A program made the translations under genes and the position numbers. This document shows positions 1 to 9,735 of a stretch of DNA of 64,000 bases, piece by piece. Source of the stretch: Dipteris shenzhenensis (Eukaryota > Polypodiophyta > Polypodiopsida > Gleicheniales). Numbering within the stretch: the first letter of the stretch is position 1; each line of letters opens with the position of its first letter. Below the pieces are notes generated by a model. The model ran no database searches. It worked only from the letters and a program-made list of their open reading frames with translations, and was not told the DNA's origin. Location of the stretch: NCBI GenBank assembly GCA_047967505.1, contig CM106539.1; one strand, 5' to 3'.

Positions 1-597
1 GGTATTGTATATCATGGATGTTGTTTAGCTTGCAATCAGAAGATAATAGCTAGGATGACTACTGAAAGTGGAAGCTTGGATCACCTCATACTTAAATGAT
101 TTCGATGGGAACTCGTGGGTAGAAGACAACATTGCTAGTGGGCTGCTATTGTAACTAAGCAAGGTAAAGAGGCAACTCACCCAGCAAGGCATATCAAAAG
201 TGGCTATCTGTCTTAGGTCGAAGGTGGTGGATTTTCAAAGGAGCAAACAGGGTGGCAATTTTTGAGCATACGAGGCAGATGGTTCACTTGATGACAGAGG
301 TCTGGGGCTATCCTTGACTGATCTCAATGTGGGAGATATTATCATGGGATTCATGGAGGAGTCAAGAGGAGATGTGTAATATTGTAGGCTTGTGTGAAAA
401 AAGGATATAATAGATTATGTGCAGGCTATTGGTTAGCATGCAAACTGAAATCTCATCATAGTAAGATTCTAAGAAGACATAAGAGGAAGCTTTCTTATCT
501 TGATGATAATTATGGAGTTTGATATTCTATGTGGTTGATTGTTGTGGCTAGTCTGTGAAAAGGAGTCAATGTTATTCAGATTTGAAATTGTCATCAT
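1..597. other. No recognisable gene
   Basis: I see no domain, tRNA or LTR signature here. The stretch is of mixed composition and has only short open frames on both strands. It may be flanking or decayed repeat sequence. Confidence 0.4.
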
Positions 598-1350
598 TTG
601 GGCTATTTTATTCAGCATGCAACGATTGTTGAACTCAAGGTCCTTAGATGGCATAGGGAACTCAACCTTTAATGTATTAAGGATATAATTCTTTTTCTTT
701 TGTGGCTGCTTCCAAAAATCCATCACCACCCTGTTGCATTTGGAGGATTTGAAGCTTGTGCATTCAATTTATAACCCGGGTACCTCTCGAATCCATTTTC
801 ATTTCATCCTACTTATTAGCCTCATAGGGGAGGGTGGTGGAAGTTTGGGAGTCAACTTGACTCCCCCAACAGCACTACTTGTACCAACTCCTGATCATCT
901 ACATCAATGATGGTTCTCTCTCTCCCTAGGTCTACTTTTGGTGGTGCCTTGGGATCCTTCCTACGGATTTGATCTTTTTGTGACCAACGCCTCGGCCATT
1001 TTATTCAACAGTCAATGATTATCAAACTCAATGTCCTCAGATGGCATAGGTAGCTTCTCCTTTAATGTATTAAGGATATAATCCTCTTTCTTTTGTGGCT
1101 GCTTGCAAAAATGCATCACCACCTTGTTGAATTCGGAGGAGACAAGCCATTGCATTTGGTTTATAGTCCGGGTACCTCTAGAATCCATTATTATTTCATA
1201 CTCCCTGTTAACCTCATAGGGGAAGGTGGTGGAAGTTTGGGAGCCAGCTTGACTCCCCCTAGTGGCACTACCTTTACCAAAGCCCCATCGTCTACGTTGA
1301 CAATGGCTCTCTCTCTCCCTAGGTCTACCTTCGATGGTGCCTTGGGAGAT
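598..1350. repeat. Tandem pair of about 355-bp units, period about 392 bp
   Basis: The segment near 601-955 recurs near 993-1350. Shared landmarks in the same order are TTTAATGTATTAAGGATATA, CTTTTGTGGCTGCTT, the GGGTACCTCT block, GTGGTGGAAGTTTGGGAG and CTCTCTCTCCCTAGGTCTAC. I judge identity near 80 percent, so this is an old duplication. Both copies keep related minus-strand coding potential (motif KQPQKK then YILNTL), which suggests that the duplicated unit was once part of a coding sequence. Confidence 0.75.
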
Positions 1351-1532
1351 CTCTATGGAGGCGAGTGGACCCGACACTGCTCGTCCCAATCACGCAAGAG
1401 TGTTTCCCTAGTATTGGGATGTAGCATTGCGAGTAATTTGCAAGCCATCCCCATACTACTACCTGGGGTAGTACTATTGGAGGAGGGTCTCTTCTTACCA
1501 CTTATCCTCCGCTCGGCATCCTTCACAAAACA
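1012..1532 (-). pseudogene. Unrecognised decayed coding stretch
   Basis: Read on the minus strand, about 45 codons (near 1532-1390) resemble real protein: a basic, serine-rich start, then a segment with the motif LLAMLHPNTRETL, then a stop. The reading continues in another frame into a 125-codon ORF that ends in the KQPQKK...YILNTL motif also present in the neighbouring repeat copy. I cannot assign it to a family. The frame break and stop make an active gene unlikely. A gag-like or transposase-derived relict is possible, but that is only inference. Confidence 0.25.
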
Positions 1533-1725
1533 AAATGGGAGTGTTTATTTAAACTTTTGAAAAGATTTTATTTAAACTTTAGAATTTAGTAAAATTAATC
1601 TTTAAAGGGAAGAAGCATATGCTTAAAGCTTAAAGCGTTAAAGCATATGCATAAATCTTTGAAGCATATGCTTCAAACTGGTAATAAAGCTTCAAGGGAG
1701 AAAATAGAAGAAAATGGAGGCGAAG

Positions 1726-1900
1726 CAATAAAAAGTTATATCATCACTTTTTTCTCTTCATATTCTTGAATGGACTCACTTCCTACCTTGCTATCTTAAT
1801 CGAGAGTGTCTTTTGATTTCTCTCTTTCGATTAGGATAGCAAGGGAGGAAGCGATTCTAGTTAAGAATATTAAGAGAAACAAGTGATAACTTTTTCATGC
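1726..1900. repeat. Long inverted repeat (hairpin)
   Basis: The arm near 1726-1808 is complementary, with scattered mismatches, to the arm near 1823-1900, leaving a loop of about 15 bases. Matching landmarks are ATATTCTT, CTTCCT.CCTTGCTATC and TAATCGA.AG. Beyond the arms both flanks are rich in AAGCTTAAAGC and GCATATGC, so the palindrome may extend in weaker form across about 1608-2000. Such a fold-back is typical of a MITE or small-RNA hairpin. No open frame of note lies in it. Confidence 0.7.
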
Positions 1901-2227
1901 TTTTCCAAAAAGAAAGCTTAAAGCTTTAAAGGATATGCACCGTATCTTATCTTAAATCTTTATGCATAAGCATAAAGCTAAAAGGTTTGAAAAATATGCT
2001 TATTTTTAGGGAAGTCAAAGGGAAGCATGTTTGTCAGCAGTAGGAAGGGCAAGGATTCCAGGCCATCACAATGGTGAAGTCTCTATCCACTTCAACACTG
2101 TGTTCCTTGGAATATCTGCCCTTGGATAAATATCACTACTACACACGGGCCCTATTCCGATGCTTAAGCACCAACGTTTAGCACATGCGAGGTGCTAATC
2201 ATTGATAATCAAAGCGGGATTAGTTAA

Positions 2228-2336
2228 GTGTCGCTATATAGTGACTTTAGATAAGTGTCGCTACATAGCGACCGTTAAAGAGAGTCGCTATATAAAGACA
2301 CTTACTAGACCTGTGAATGGTCGTTATATAGCGACA
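2228..2336. repeat. Four palindromic subterminal repeats, GTCGCTATATAGCGAC-like
   Basis: Imperfect copies of a 16-18-bp palindrome lie at about 2228-2245, 2255-2272, 2283-2300 and 2319-2336. Each has a TATATA- or TACATA-like centre between GTCGC/GCGAC-type arms. Short repeated sites just inside the ends are known binding sites for CACTA accessory proteins such as TNPA, and the position about 100 bp inside the 2134 terminus fits that role. The function here is inferred. Confidence 0.7.
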
Positions 2337-2345
2337 ATAAGACAG

Positions 2346-2692
2346 TTTCCCATAGTCACATTTTATAGAGAGTGTTCTTTCCCATACCGATCTTTAAAGA
2401 TAGTTTTTCCTAATAACAATTTTTTTTTCCTTTTCATACATGTTTGATCCTTTGAGAGAATAAAAGTACAAGAGCATGTACATCAAGTTTGAAGCTCATA
2501 TATTCATGTCCAAGTTTAAGATGAAAAAAATCAATGAAGATCATTTACATCAACGGCTTCAAACAATCAATGAGACAAGTCTAACATGCCAAACAAGTCT
2601 ATCTCTTACTCTATACCGAGTTGATCTCCTATATCATCATCGTACTCTAGCATCGTACATTCACCTAAGACTTGATCATCCTCTTCAATAAA
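2346..2692. other. No gene seen between subterminal repeats and CACTA coding end
   Basis: AT-rich sequence with short plus-strand frames only. By position it is the 3' untranslated part of the minus-strand CACTA element. Confidence 0.4.
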
Positions 2693-3516
2693 CTATGGTG
2701 ATTCTTGATGATCGTCATCTTCTTCCTCAATATCGTGATCTCCATCTTCCACCTGTACGATGTCATTATGCGTATCTTCCTCTTGGCTCATATTGTGATC
2801 TTCATCTTCTTCGCTAGATCTGTCTAGATCAATTAGATCCAACATTGGTAGTGGCATCTCCATATCCACATCCCTATCTTCAAAATTTTGCTTACTTCGT
2901 GGTGCAACTTGGATCATGTACCACCATCTTAGATCAGAACGATCCGGATGAAAAACCACCTATATTGAAGATGGGTGCCAAATGCCATAAATTATATATA
3001 TGAAATTATGCTTAAGTACATGTATGAAATTATGCTTAAGTACATGTATGCTTAAGTACATGTATGAATGGATCTTTAAAAATGAAAGCTTCGATTAATT
3101 AAATCATTAGTATGCACTTGCTCACAATGCTCGGGAAGAACAAAAGTATCACTTTCATCGGTCCAAAGTTTGGTGGAGTCTATTGCAAAGAAACCGCTAC
3201 TGTCTTTTCTCACTATCACATGGGGACCATTGTAAATAGTTCTAAACCATTTTACATCAAGAATGAAAATACTAAATTGTCTGAAATCAATTTCATAGAT
3301 TTCGCATATGGTCCCACAATAATCCAACTGTGAGGAGAGAACATTGGTATCCGAAGCACTTGCTCGGCTATCTTGTGTGAAGTTAGCCATGAGTCCATAA
3401 TCATACGTGACTCTTTGAATCGATGCGTTCCATGCAAAAATGTTGTCCATATGACCATAATGCACTGTACTTTTTGTACTGCAAAAGAGTATCATTAAAA
3501 CAATGAAGATGTGCAT
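2693..3516 (-). pseudogene. CACTA transposase C-terminus (DUF4216 and acidic tail)
   Basis: The upstream part (3516-3118) reads with the DUF4216 pattern: a YCGTICEIYEIDF block, then VKWF, then a GFFAIDS.KLW and SDTFVLPEHCEQ stretch. A clean GT-AG intron can be drawn from 3117 down to 2960. It joins codon CAA to GTG and restores the expected continuation VVFHPDRSDLRWW, which begins at 2959. The last 45 or so residues are strongly acidic (many D/E, with DHNMSQEED-like runs). DUF4216 is a known C-terminal domain of plant CACTA TNP2-type transposases; its biochemical role is unclear. This half is well preserved, but the rest of the protein is broken. Confidence 0.7.
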
Positions 3517-3546
3517 CTATTTTATAGCGTATATTGCCACAAATAA

Positions 3547-4420
3547 TTACTTAATTAAGTCAAGAGGTAAGAAACTTACATGCATCATACATCCAGATGA
3601 TAACTCTTGCTTGTGCTCGTTTACTGTCTCTCCATCGCATTTGGCTTTTCGTAGAGCCAGTTGTAGCCAATCAAATGACATGTGAGTGGGGAGAAGGGCA
3701 AGATCCCGTGGATATAGTTGCGATCGCCTGTAAATTACTCTGAATCTCTTCCTTGTAACTATTCTTTCTGCTTTGACTACTTCATATCTCTCAATCCACT
3801 TCTGCATCTCCTTGCTTATTGAGGATACAAAACTTATTGCATTTTTCCATTTGCTCTTCGCTCATCTTTCTTTCAATCCCTTTTCCTTGGGGAACCTTGC
3901 CAACGATGCGATCATCATCTTTGTTATGCCAAGCCTGTGGCATATCATGATCCATGGATGCAAGAAACTCGATGATATATACTAATGACTCTTGCACAAG
4001 CCATCCCTCTGCCATGCTTGCTTCTGGTCGTGCTCTTTGCCTTGCAAATCCCTTCAAGTTTTCATAAATCGCTCGAGAAAAAACATCCACCGACTATAAA
4101 CGGTACCTACAATGACCACCTCATCAACTATGTGCACAAGCAAGTGCACTTGAGTTGTCATAATGCTCGATGGAAAGTGCTTCTCAAGCAAGCATACGGC
4201 TTCAATGGAGTCCACCCTAGCCTTCTCGATGCTCGATATGGAGATCTCTTTTTGAGATATCCACCTATTTCACATGCCCATGTAAGATATATTCATAATC
4301 AGTCTACAGATTATTCAGCTTAAATTGACGAAAATGCAATCAATGCGATTTGATAGTAAGCATGCCGCACAATACCACTGATCTTGAATATAGCATTTCT
4401 AACATCTTCTTGTAAACACC
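3547..4420 (-). pseudogene. CACTA transposase DUF4218 region, frameshifted
   Basis: From 4420 downward the minus strand gives pieces in the order of DUF4218: a LQEDVRNAIFKIS block, then after a gap or lost intron LVHIVDEVVIVG, RWMFFLERFMKTLKG, RARPEASMAEGWL and QESLVYIIEFLA. A basic linker (KAERIVTRKRFRVIYRRS, ending in PRDLALLPTHM) follows near 3807-3600. The order and spacing match plant CACTA TNP2 proteins between the tnp2 core and DUF4216. Several frame changes and a stop show that it is dead. Another locus near 56.2 kb carries the same domain on the other strand. Confidence 0.65.
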
Positions 4421-4429
4421 CGAGACCTA

Positions 4430-4832
4430 TGATGATGATGCAGGAGAGGGGGAGGAGAGAGGTGGCGTAGATGATGAGGCAGATGATGGTGGTGAAATAG
4501 TGGTGGTAACCATAGAGGTCGAGGATGTGGTGAGCAGCATGGGCTTTGGGTGGGCCCCTTTCTTCTGGGCCGCGATGCTGTCCACTATCAAACCGCTCTA
4601 GTTGCTGCGTTTGTTGAAGTTCTTCAGACTGAGTTGCTTTTGTGTTTTCGCCTTGTCACCGTTCCCCTTCCCCATCTCCACGCGTATGCAGATTTGGATC
4701 GAAGGGTCTCCCGCCTAGTCTCCTGTCCTCATCCCCCTCTTCCCTTCATTATGGAGGAAATAGTAGTGGGCAAAGAAGGGAGTGCAGGAGGTCGAAGCTG
4801 CTTCTATATGAAGAAAGTATCCACATGTATGC
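4430..4832. other. GAG/GGT-rich stretch, no gene assigned
   Basis: The plus strand has a purine-rich acidic frame near 4430-4550, then pyrimidine-rich sequence. No domain is recognised. The ORFs here look compositional. Confidence 0.35.
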
Positions 4833-4907
4833 TTCTTGACTATTAGAATCATAAAAATCATTCTTGACTATTAGAATCCACATATATGCTTCTTGACTAT
4901 TAGAATC
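4833..4907. repeat. Three copies of TTCTTGACTATTAGAATC
   Basis: Identical 18-mers start at 4833, 4861 and 4890, separated by short AT-rich spacers. This is a small tandem-type repeat without coding potential. Confidence 0.85.
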
Positions 4908-4942
4908 ATAAAATGCAATTGATAGTCTATACTACTTAGAAA

Positions 4943-5393
4943 TCAAGTAGTATGAAATGTCACAAATATATAATTTGGACTAAGTGTTAAATGGTTATTG
5001 TATTTTGTGTGCAATGCATCCTTCCTCTTAAAATGATCGATAAGTCCTTTTCCATCCACATTCTTAGCCATTGGCTTCTCCTTGGTTACTTCTTTCCCCC
5101 CTTCTCTCGGACTAATTTCTCCCATGAGTCTTGAAGTGCATTATTCATGGCTGAAAACTTTTTCTTCAAATCTGACTCTATCTCAGCTTTGAAAGAATCA
5201 AAACTAAAAGATATCAGGTGCCATCTCGTCTGTAACTGGCTTTCTTCCGGTCCCTAGCATCACAGGAGTCTCCTCCTCCGCGTGAACTCGTCACATCTAA
5301 TCAACATGCTTCTCAATCTTTGGGTACAATCTTCTTGGCCGCCAAGGTTACTTTTTTTGTTTTTTTTCCATTGATCCTCCTAGTATTCACCAT
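4943..5393 (-). pseudogene. Retrotransposon gag N-terminus relict
   Basis: The minus strand opens with ATG at 5393 reading MVNTRRINGKK, a typical start for plant LTR-retrotransposon Gag. A Lys-rich segment follows, then (in another frame) a coiled-coil-like stretch with FDSFKAEIESDLKKKF and ALQDSWEKL, ending in a hydrophilic tail near 4943. It lies downstream, on the same strand, of the LTR and primer-site signature at 5518-5964, as expected for the first ORF of that element. At least two frame breaks are present. Capsid or zinc-knuckle motifs are not visible, so copia versus gypsy is undecided. Confidence 0.5.
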
Positions 5394-5517
5394 GTTGAAG
5401 CTTGGGGTAAACATTGACTCTCACGCCAGTCTTACAAACACTTACACAGAAATTCCTAAGCTGACCTAAGGCTATGTTCTAAGTATTATCAAGCTCTTCA
5501 ACTCCAAAGAAAACCTG

Positions 5518-5964
5518 GCTCTGATACTTGTCAAAGTCGAGCTTACGCAAAATCGCAATTTCCAATTAAATTACTTAATACTCAATAAACTTAGAACTTC
5601 AAATAGCCATTATTTAGATGAACATCCACACATATACACTAGAGGTCACGCAGACACGGCGCACATTGAAGGTGTCACGGACACACTGAAGGTGTCATGC
5701 TAGCACTTTAAATAATGTGGTCACGCTGAAGGTGACAGAAGTTATACTGAAGATAGCATACATGGTGAATAACCATGCGTGCAAGATTTGTAGAAGATAA
5801 CCGGCGCCTTGTAAAAATATCCCTCCACTAAGATCTGCCCATGTGGAATAAAAAACCTGATGCACACACAGTAGACTCTCATGCCCCCCATTCCTACATT
5901 GGTACCTACTACCATGTCTTGGTGCTCTCCTACTATGGTGGGAAAATGGACCCTATTTTCCAAC
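5518..5964 (-). mobile_element. LTR with primer-binding site (minus strand)
   Basis: On the minus strand the LTR starts TGTTGGAAAATAGGG at 5964 and ends ..TTTGACA near 5529. It is followed at once by a TATCAGAGC core (5518-5527), which matches an initiator-Met tRNA primer site. Directly before it on the same strand lies a purine tract, AATGAGAGGGGG (5965-5976), which looks like a polypurine tract. The LTR is thus bordered by internal sequence on both sides. Inside, GAAGGTGTCA-type units recur at about 5666-5735. Confidence 0.6.
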
Positions 5965-6146
5965 ACCCCCTCTCATTGTCACACTATGACCCTTCAATGA
6001 CCCAAAGACATATAAACTCCATCTGCTCCCTTTCAGAAGCTCTCACCAACAACTTGAGAAATGTGTCGAAATCAAGTCCCAATACCAAATTTTACGTCCA
6101 TGATTGGACTAATGAGGGTATAGGCTTACCAAAACCTAGGCATGAC
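5965..6146 (-). other. Polypurine tract and upstream retroelement 3' end
   Basis: AATGAGAGGGGG on the minus strand (5976-5965) abuts the LTR start. The sequence above it up to about 6146 should be the 3' end of an element's internal region. I find no RNase H or other domain in it. Confidence 0.4.
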
Positions 6147-6149
6147 TAA

Positions 6150-6550
6150 GAGCCTTAGCACATGGATGGGGCTAGCATGGGTTTAGGATGGTTATATTTT
6201 TGTCATCATTACTCCCATCCTACACCAAGTGGTCTAGGATGGATTTAGAATGGGAGTAGCCACTTTTTATCCGATCCTGGACCATGGCCTCTAGACCTTG
6301 GCAACCAGAATGGGTTCCCCTTTTTTAGGGATTCAAAAACATGGAAGGATGACATGTGTCCTTGTCCCCACAAGGTCCCCACCTCTTAAACACATGAAAT
6401 GATGCCATGTGTCCTCTTCCCCCTAAACCCATCCCTAGTTCTTTTTTTGTTAGCACATGGTGGGATGGGAATAGGATAGAAATATGCATGGGACCACTCG
6501 GGACCACCTTTTCCCATTCCCATCCTATTTCTTCCCATGTGCTAAGCCCC
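6150..6550. mobile_element. MITE candidate, 401 bp, TAA target duplication
   Basis: The left end reads GAGCCTTAGCACATGG and the reverse complement of the right end reads GGGGCTTAGCACATGG, matching 14 of 16. Both ends are flanked by TAA (6147-6149 and 6551-6553). A third copy of TTAGCACATGG lies inside near 6450, and GGATGGG-type blocks recur. There is no coding capacity. A 3-bp TAA duplication suits PIF/Harbinger-type (Tourist-like) MITEs, but the terminal bases are not a family match I can confirm. Confidence 0.5.
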
Positions 6551-6553
6551 TAA

Positions 6554-7689
6554 CTTGGGATCTACGATTAGATCTAAGGTTAGAGTGTGGTCTAACCCAG
6601 GGTTAGGAATAACCTATGGTTGTGACCAGAATTAGCATGGAAGAGGTCTAGATCAAGTGTACAGAGCTGGCCCACTAAAGATTTGGATCTTTCCTTTACT
6701 TTTTGCAAAGAAAATTTTTGAGTTAGAAAGGTATTTTCTAAAAGTACATTTCTAGGACACCAACCCTTTTAAGAAAGTTCTAAAAGGAGGGGAAAGTATG
6801 TGGCTTGCATGCCACACCTTTTCATGCAGCCTAGCCCCCTCGTGCAGCCCATGCATGGCATCACTTTTCGCACACTTTGCACCCATCCACCATCTACTTC
6901 AGCCTCCTTTCCACGCCCACAACTGGGCCTATCTTTCACCAAATCACCCTCTCTTAGCTGCAAACAACTACTCTTTCTGCCCTCTCTTTTCTAAGCAAAT
7001 CTACTGCAGGACGCAGCTCTACTTCAACTACAAGCCTACCAATCACAAGCATCTACAGCTCTCTTTTGGGACGTCGACCAATTCTCCTGCTGCCATCTCT
7101 GCAGAGAGCTCTGCGTATTGACCCCCCCATCTCCCACCTATCGTGTTCGTTGTTCGAACCACTGATAGCTGGCCCTAAAGAAAGCAAACAGCACAGTGAA
7201 CTGCTGGGTGAAAATTTTAGCTTTCTGTCGCTATCCTTTGGCCACAAGAAGTGGCTATACAACAGCAAAGCACTACGCAATCATGTTGAGGAGCCACTAA
7301 TATTTGGAGCTGATTGCATGTGCGGTCTACCGCAAACCCGCGAGTGTTTGGATAGCTGAGAAGCTGTAAAGTCTGTGCATTGTGGACTGCGATCAATCTG
7401 GTCACTACTAAAAGTTGCTACTTGCCGTAAGGTTGTGCTACAACCTGATTGCATTGAAGCCCCTACAAAAAATGGCTGTTGCCAACTATACGCAGCGTAC
7501 AATAAACAAGGGGAAATATGGAACAAAGAAATCAACAAAAATGAGCAGAAAGCAGCCTTTGTTGACACCACACACACACACACACGTATATATACAAGTT
7601 TACAAAAGTGTGATTCCCTCCGGATCCACCATAGTGCCTCGTAGAACTGAATCTACATTCTTCTAACAGCCTCTCTTTTGTATTTACTG
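6554..7689. other. No gene recognised; (CA)n microsatellite at 7567-7584
   Basis: Several overlapping short ORFs on both strands have no family signature. A CACACA run at 7567-7584 is followed by GTATATATAC. The stretch just before 7690 may be LINE 3' untranslated sequence, given the tail that follows. Confidence 0.4.
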
Positions 7690-7772
7690 GTTTTTTCAGT
7701 TCCTCATGGATGCTGAAAGCACCGGGGTTTTTCCAAACCATTAATAAAAAAATTCTTTTCTCTGTAAAAAAA
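7690..7772 (+). mobile_element. LINE 3' end with short poly(A)
   Basis: The sequence CCAAACCATTAATAAAAA followed by TTCTTTTCTCTGT and seven A (7766-7772) resembles the 3' end of plant L1-type LINEs. A clearer version ends at 36213 in this window with CATTAATAGAAGGTTCC and a poly(A). No RT is preserved directly upstream. Assignment rests on this similarity alone. Confidence 0.4.
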
Positions 7773-8063
7773 GAACCAAATGTACATACCTTGTTGTCAA
7801 CATATGAGGCTGAACGTGGCTTGTCCATCCTGCATTGCATTCACAAGAAGAACATGATCAACACCCATAGACTATTATAAAATACCCATCCCACCTGCAC
7901 ACAATTAATACTATCACAATTCAAAAGAGAGACTAAGAGCGCCCTCATTTTAACTTTCCAAACTAGTTTTTCCCCCTTTTTCTCTTTTACTTTTTTTTCA
8001 AAGGTTGGGGTGGGATGGGGGCACTGTGTTTCGTTTCGATGCCCCCCCACATAAAAATATCAA
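7773..8063. other. No gene recognised
   Basis: Mixed-composition sequence with short frames only and no repeat or domain signature. Confidence 0.4.
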
Positions 8064-8734
8064 AGCTTTGGAAAGGTCACTGACCCACCTGTATGAGGAG
8101 TTCAAAGCAGTGGATATGTAGGCAAGGAAGGGTAGGCAGAACTGCACCAAACAGTTGGCAGCAGATTAGGGCTGCAGTTTGCAAAGCTGTCAAGAGAGGA
8201 GATCTGGCCCCAGCAAGGTCGCATTATAGGCAGATTTCGGACTCTATCAGGTTGGCAGATCTGGCAGTCAACCAGTTTGCAAGTCATCTCAAATACCAGA
8301 TCAGGTTGGCCTGGTCTGGTCGGCAGAAACTAGGCCAGACCCAGTGTGCTGAGACAGACCTAGGTAGTGAACTGGTCGGCCAGTTCTACAGCAGGATTGT
8401 CCTATATACTTAAGGCTCCTACCACACTTTCTGCATCCCACTGCAGCCCGCCCTTGAAGGCACACAGGAGCAGATATTTGGAGACTTCATTTGCATACAT
8501 ACCTCAGTTTTCATCAGTCCTTCCAGACTATTTTTTGCCCAGCACTCTGCTGGATTGCTTCATCCTGAAGCAGTTATGCCACTCTTATGGTGACTATAAA
8601 CTAAGTATCTTTTGAAGTACCTCTGCTGCTCTATCCCTCTGTTTTGTTTAAAGTTTGCAGGCTCAGATTTACTGCGTTATCTGCTTGTACATGTGCATCC
8701 TTCAGCCCTTGAAATACTAGCATGGTATCTTAGC
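8064..8734 (+). mobile_element. Diverged LTR (GTCGGCC family) with primer-site-like end
   Basis: The start TTTGGAAAGGTCACTGACCC and ..CTGTATGAGGAG aligns with the start of the solo LTR at 10164. The body carries the GGTTGGCCTGGTCTGGTCGGC motif and a TATA-like CCTATATACTTAAGG near 8400. The end ..CTAGCA at 8722 is followed by TGGTATCTTAGC (8723-8734), two mismatches from the initiator-Met primer site TGGTATCAGAGC. The length of about 660 bp is shorter than the 1.4-kb copy, so the two belong to a diverse family or this one is deleted. Confidence 0.5.
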
Positions 8735-8750
8735 CCCATCAGCAACTCTT

Positions 8751-9227
8751 GTGAAATGCCTCAGCCCTAAAGGAAGGAGCCTGTCACAAGAAAGAGGAGA
8801 CCCCATTTTCATGAGCACCTCTCAGTTTCAAGTCTCACTCCCCCTCCTAAACATTCTTAAATGGGGTCTTTTTGCAGGAGCCTTCTTTGAATGCAGGGAA
8901 TTCGGTCACATGGCTTCACAATGCCCTTTGGCTCTACATAAGATCCCTCCTCATGCTATGCCTGCCTCTATGCAAACTAAGGATGCCCTGGGCCTTGTGG
9001 GATTAAACATAAAACAAATAAGCATGTTCATCTTGCTCAGGATTAAGGCAAGGGTAAGGTTGCCCCTACCTCAAAATTGCAATTCCCAAATGCCCCATGT
9101 AGCTCAAGCAAAAGCAAGGGACAAATCCTCGAATGAAGGTTGGCAAACCCCGAGGAAAATTGTCTCGGCTAGGAGGCAACTAGTACTTGGACGGGTGCTT
9201 CTTCAAATGGACACACTCCGGCTGTAA
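8751..9227 (+). pseudogene. LINE ORF1 relict with broken zinc knuckle
   Basis: The 158-codon frame carries FFECREFGHMASQCPLA near residues 45-60. This is a CCHC zinc knuckle in which the first Cys is replaced by Phe, so metal binding would be lost. A GWQTPRK block near residue 130 is typical of the C-terminal region of plant LINE ORF1 proteins. The N-terminal RNA-binding (DUF4283-like) part is missing. The same-strand RT pieces at 9736-10163 and 11583-11800 are the likely ORF2 of the same LINE. A gag origin is the alternative, but the GWQT motif favours a LINE. Confidence 0.5.
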
Positions 9228-9229
9228 AT

Positions 9230-9735
9230 TCAGGCATAAGTATTACTTGGGCGGCAGTCACTGCGAGCCACACTCTCTTCCCAGAAGATGAAGCTGCTCT
9301 ATTATTGCCTGGCCCTCAAATAAGGTAGATATGCAATCTTAATCTCTCTCTTGGGTGTTACACTTTTGTACACTTGTACAGCTGTAAATATGTTGTAGTG
9401 CTTGACATATAATGTACAAGGGTTGTGCCACTCCTCAGGCCTTCAAGCCTTCAGAGTAGCAGAGTCAGGCCTCCCCGCAGCAGACCAGCACGGTAGCCTT
9501 AGCCTCTTCAAGGATCTAGTGAGGATTCACCTCCTCTCGGTAGTCTAGTCTTCCAGTTTTGTAGTGAGGGTTTCAGCCCCTTCATACAGTTGTATTCAAC
9601 CCTTTGGGCATTCATTATTCAATTGTATCTATTTCCTCTTCGGAGGTTCACTACATTCTCTTCCTCTGATTCTCTCACTCACATCCACAACTCACTTTGT
9701 GTATTGAGTGCATCATCTTGCAGTTGTAGTTAGTA
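9230..9735. other. Intergenic part of LINE, no endonuclease seen
   Basis: Between LINE ORF1 and the RT there should be an apurinic endonuclease domain. I do not find it, so it appears deleted. The sequence from about 9420 to 9700 is pyrimidine-rich and resembles an LTR U5 or leader more than coding DNA. Confidence 0.35.

Larger units (their letters stand above)
2134..4440 (-). mobile_element. CACTA (En/Spm) transposon relict, minus strand
   Basis: The unit combines three signals. A terminus at 2134 begins CACTACTACACACGGG, the CACTA superfamily hallmark, flanked by a possible 3-bp TAT. Four palindromic subterminal repeats lie at 2228-2336. Minus-strand coding sequence between 4420 and 2693 matches the C-terminal transposase domains DUF4218 and DUF4216. 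The catalytic tnp2 core is not seen upstream of 4440, and no matching second terminus was found, so the element is truncated at its promoter-side end. The retrotransposon debris from 4.9 to 6 kb may mark what cut it. Confidence 0.7.

Noticed and set aside
1093-1560. 155-codon plus-strand ORF
   Set aside because: No family signature, and the minus strand of the same region gives more protein-like sequence shared with the neighbouring repeat copy.
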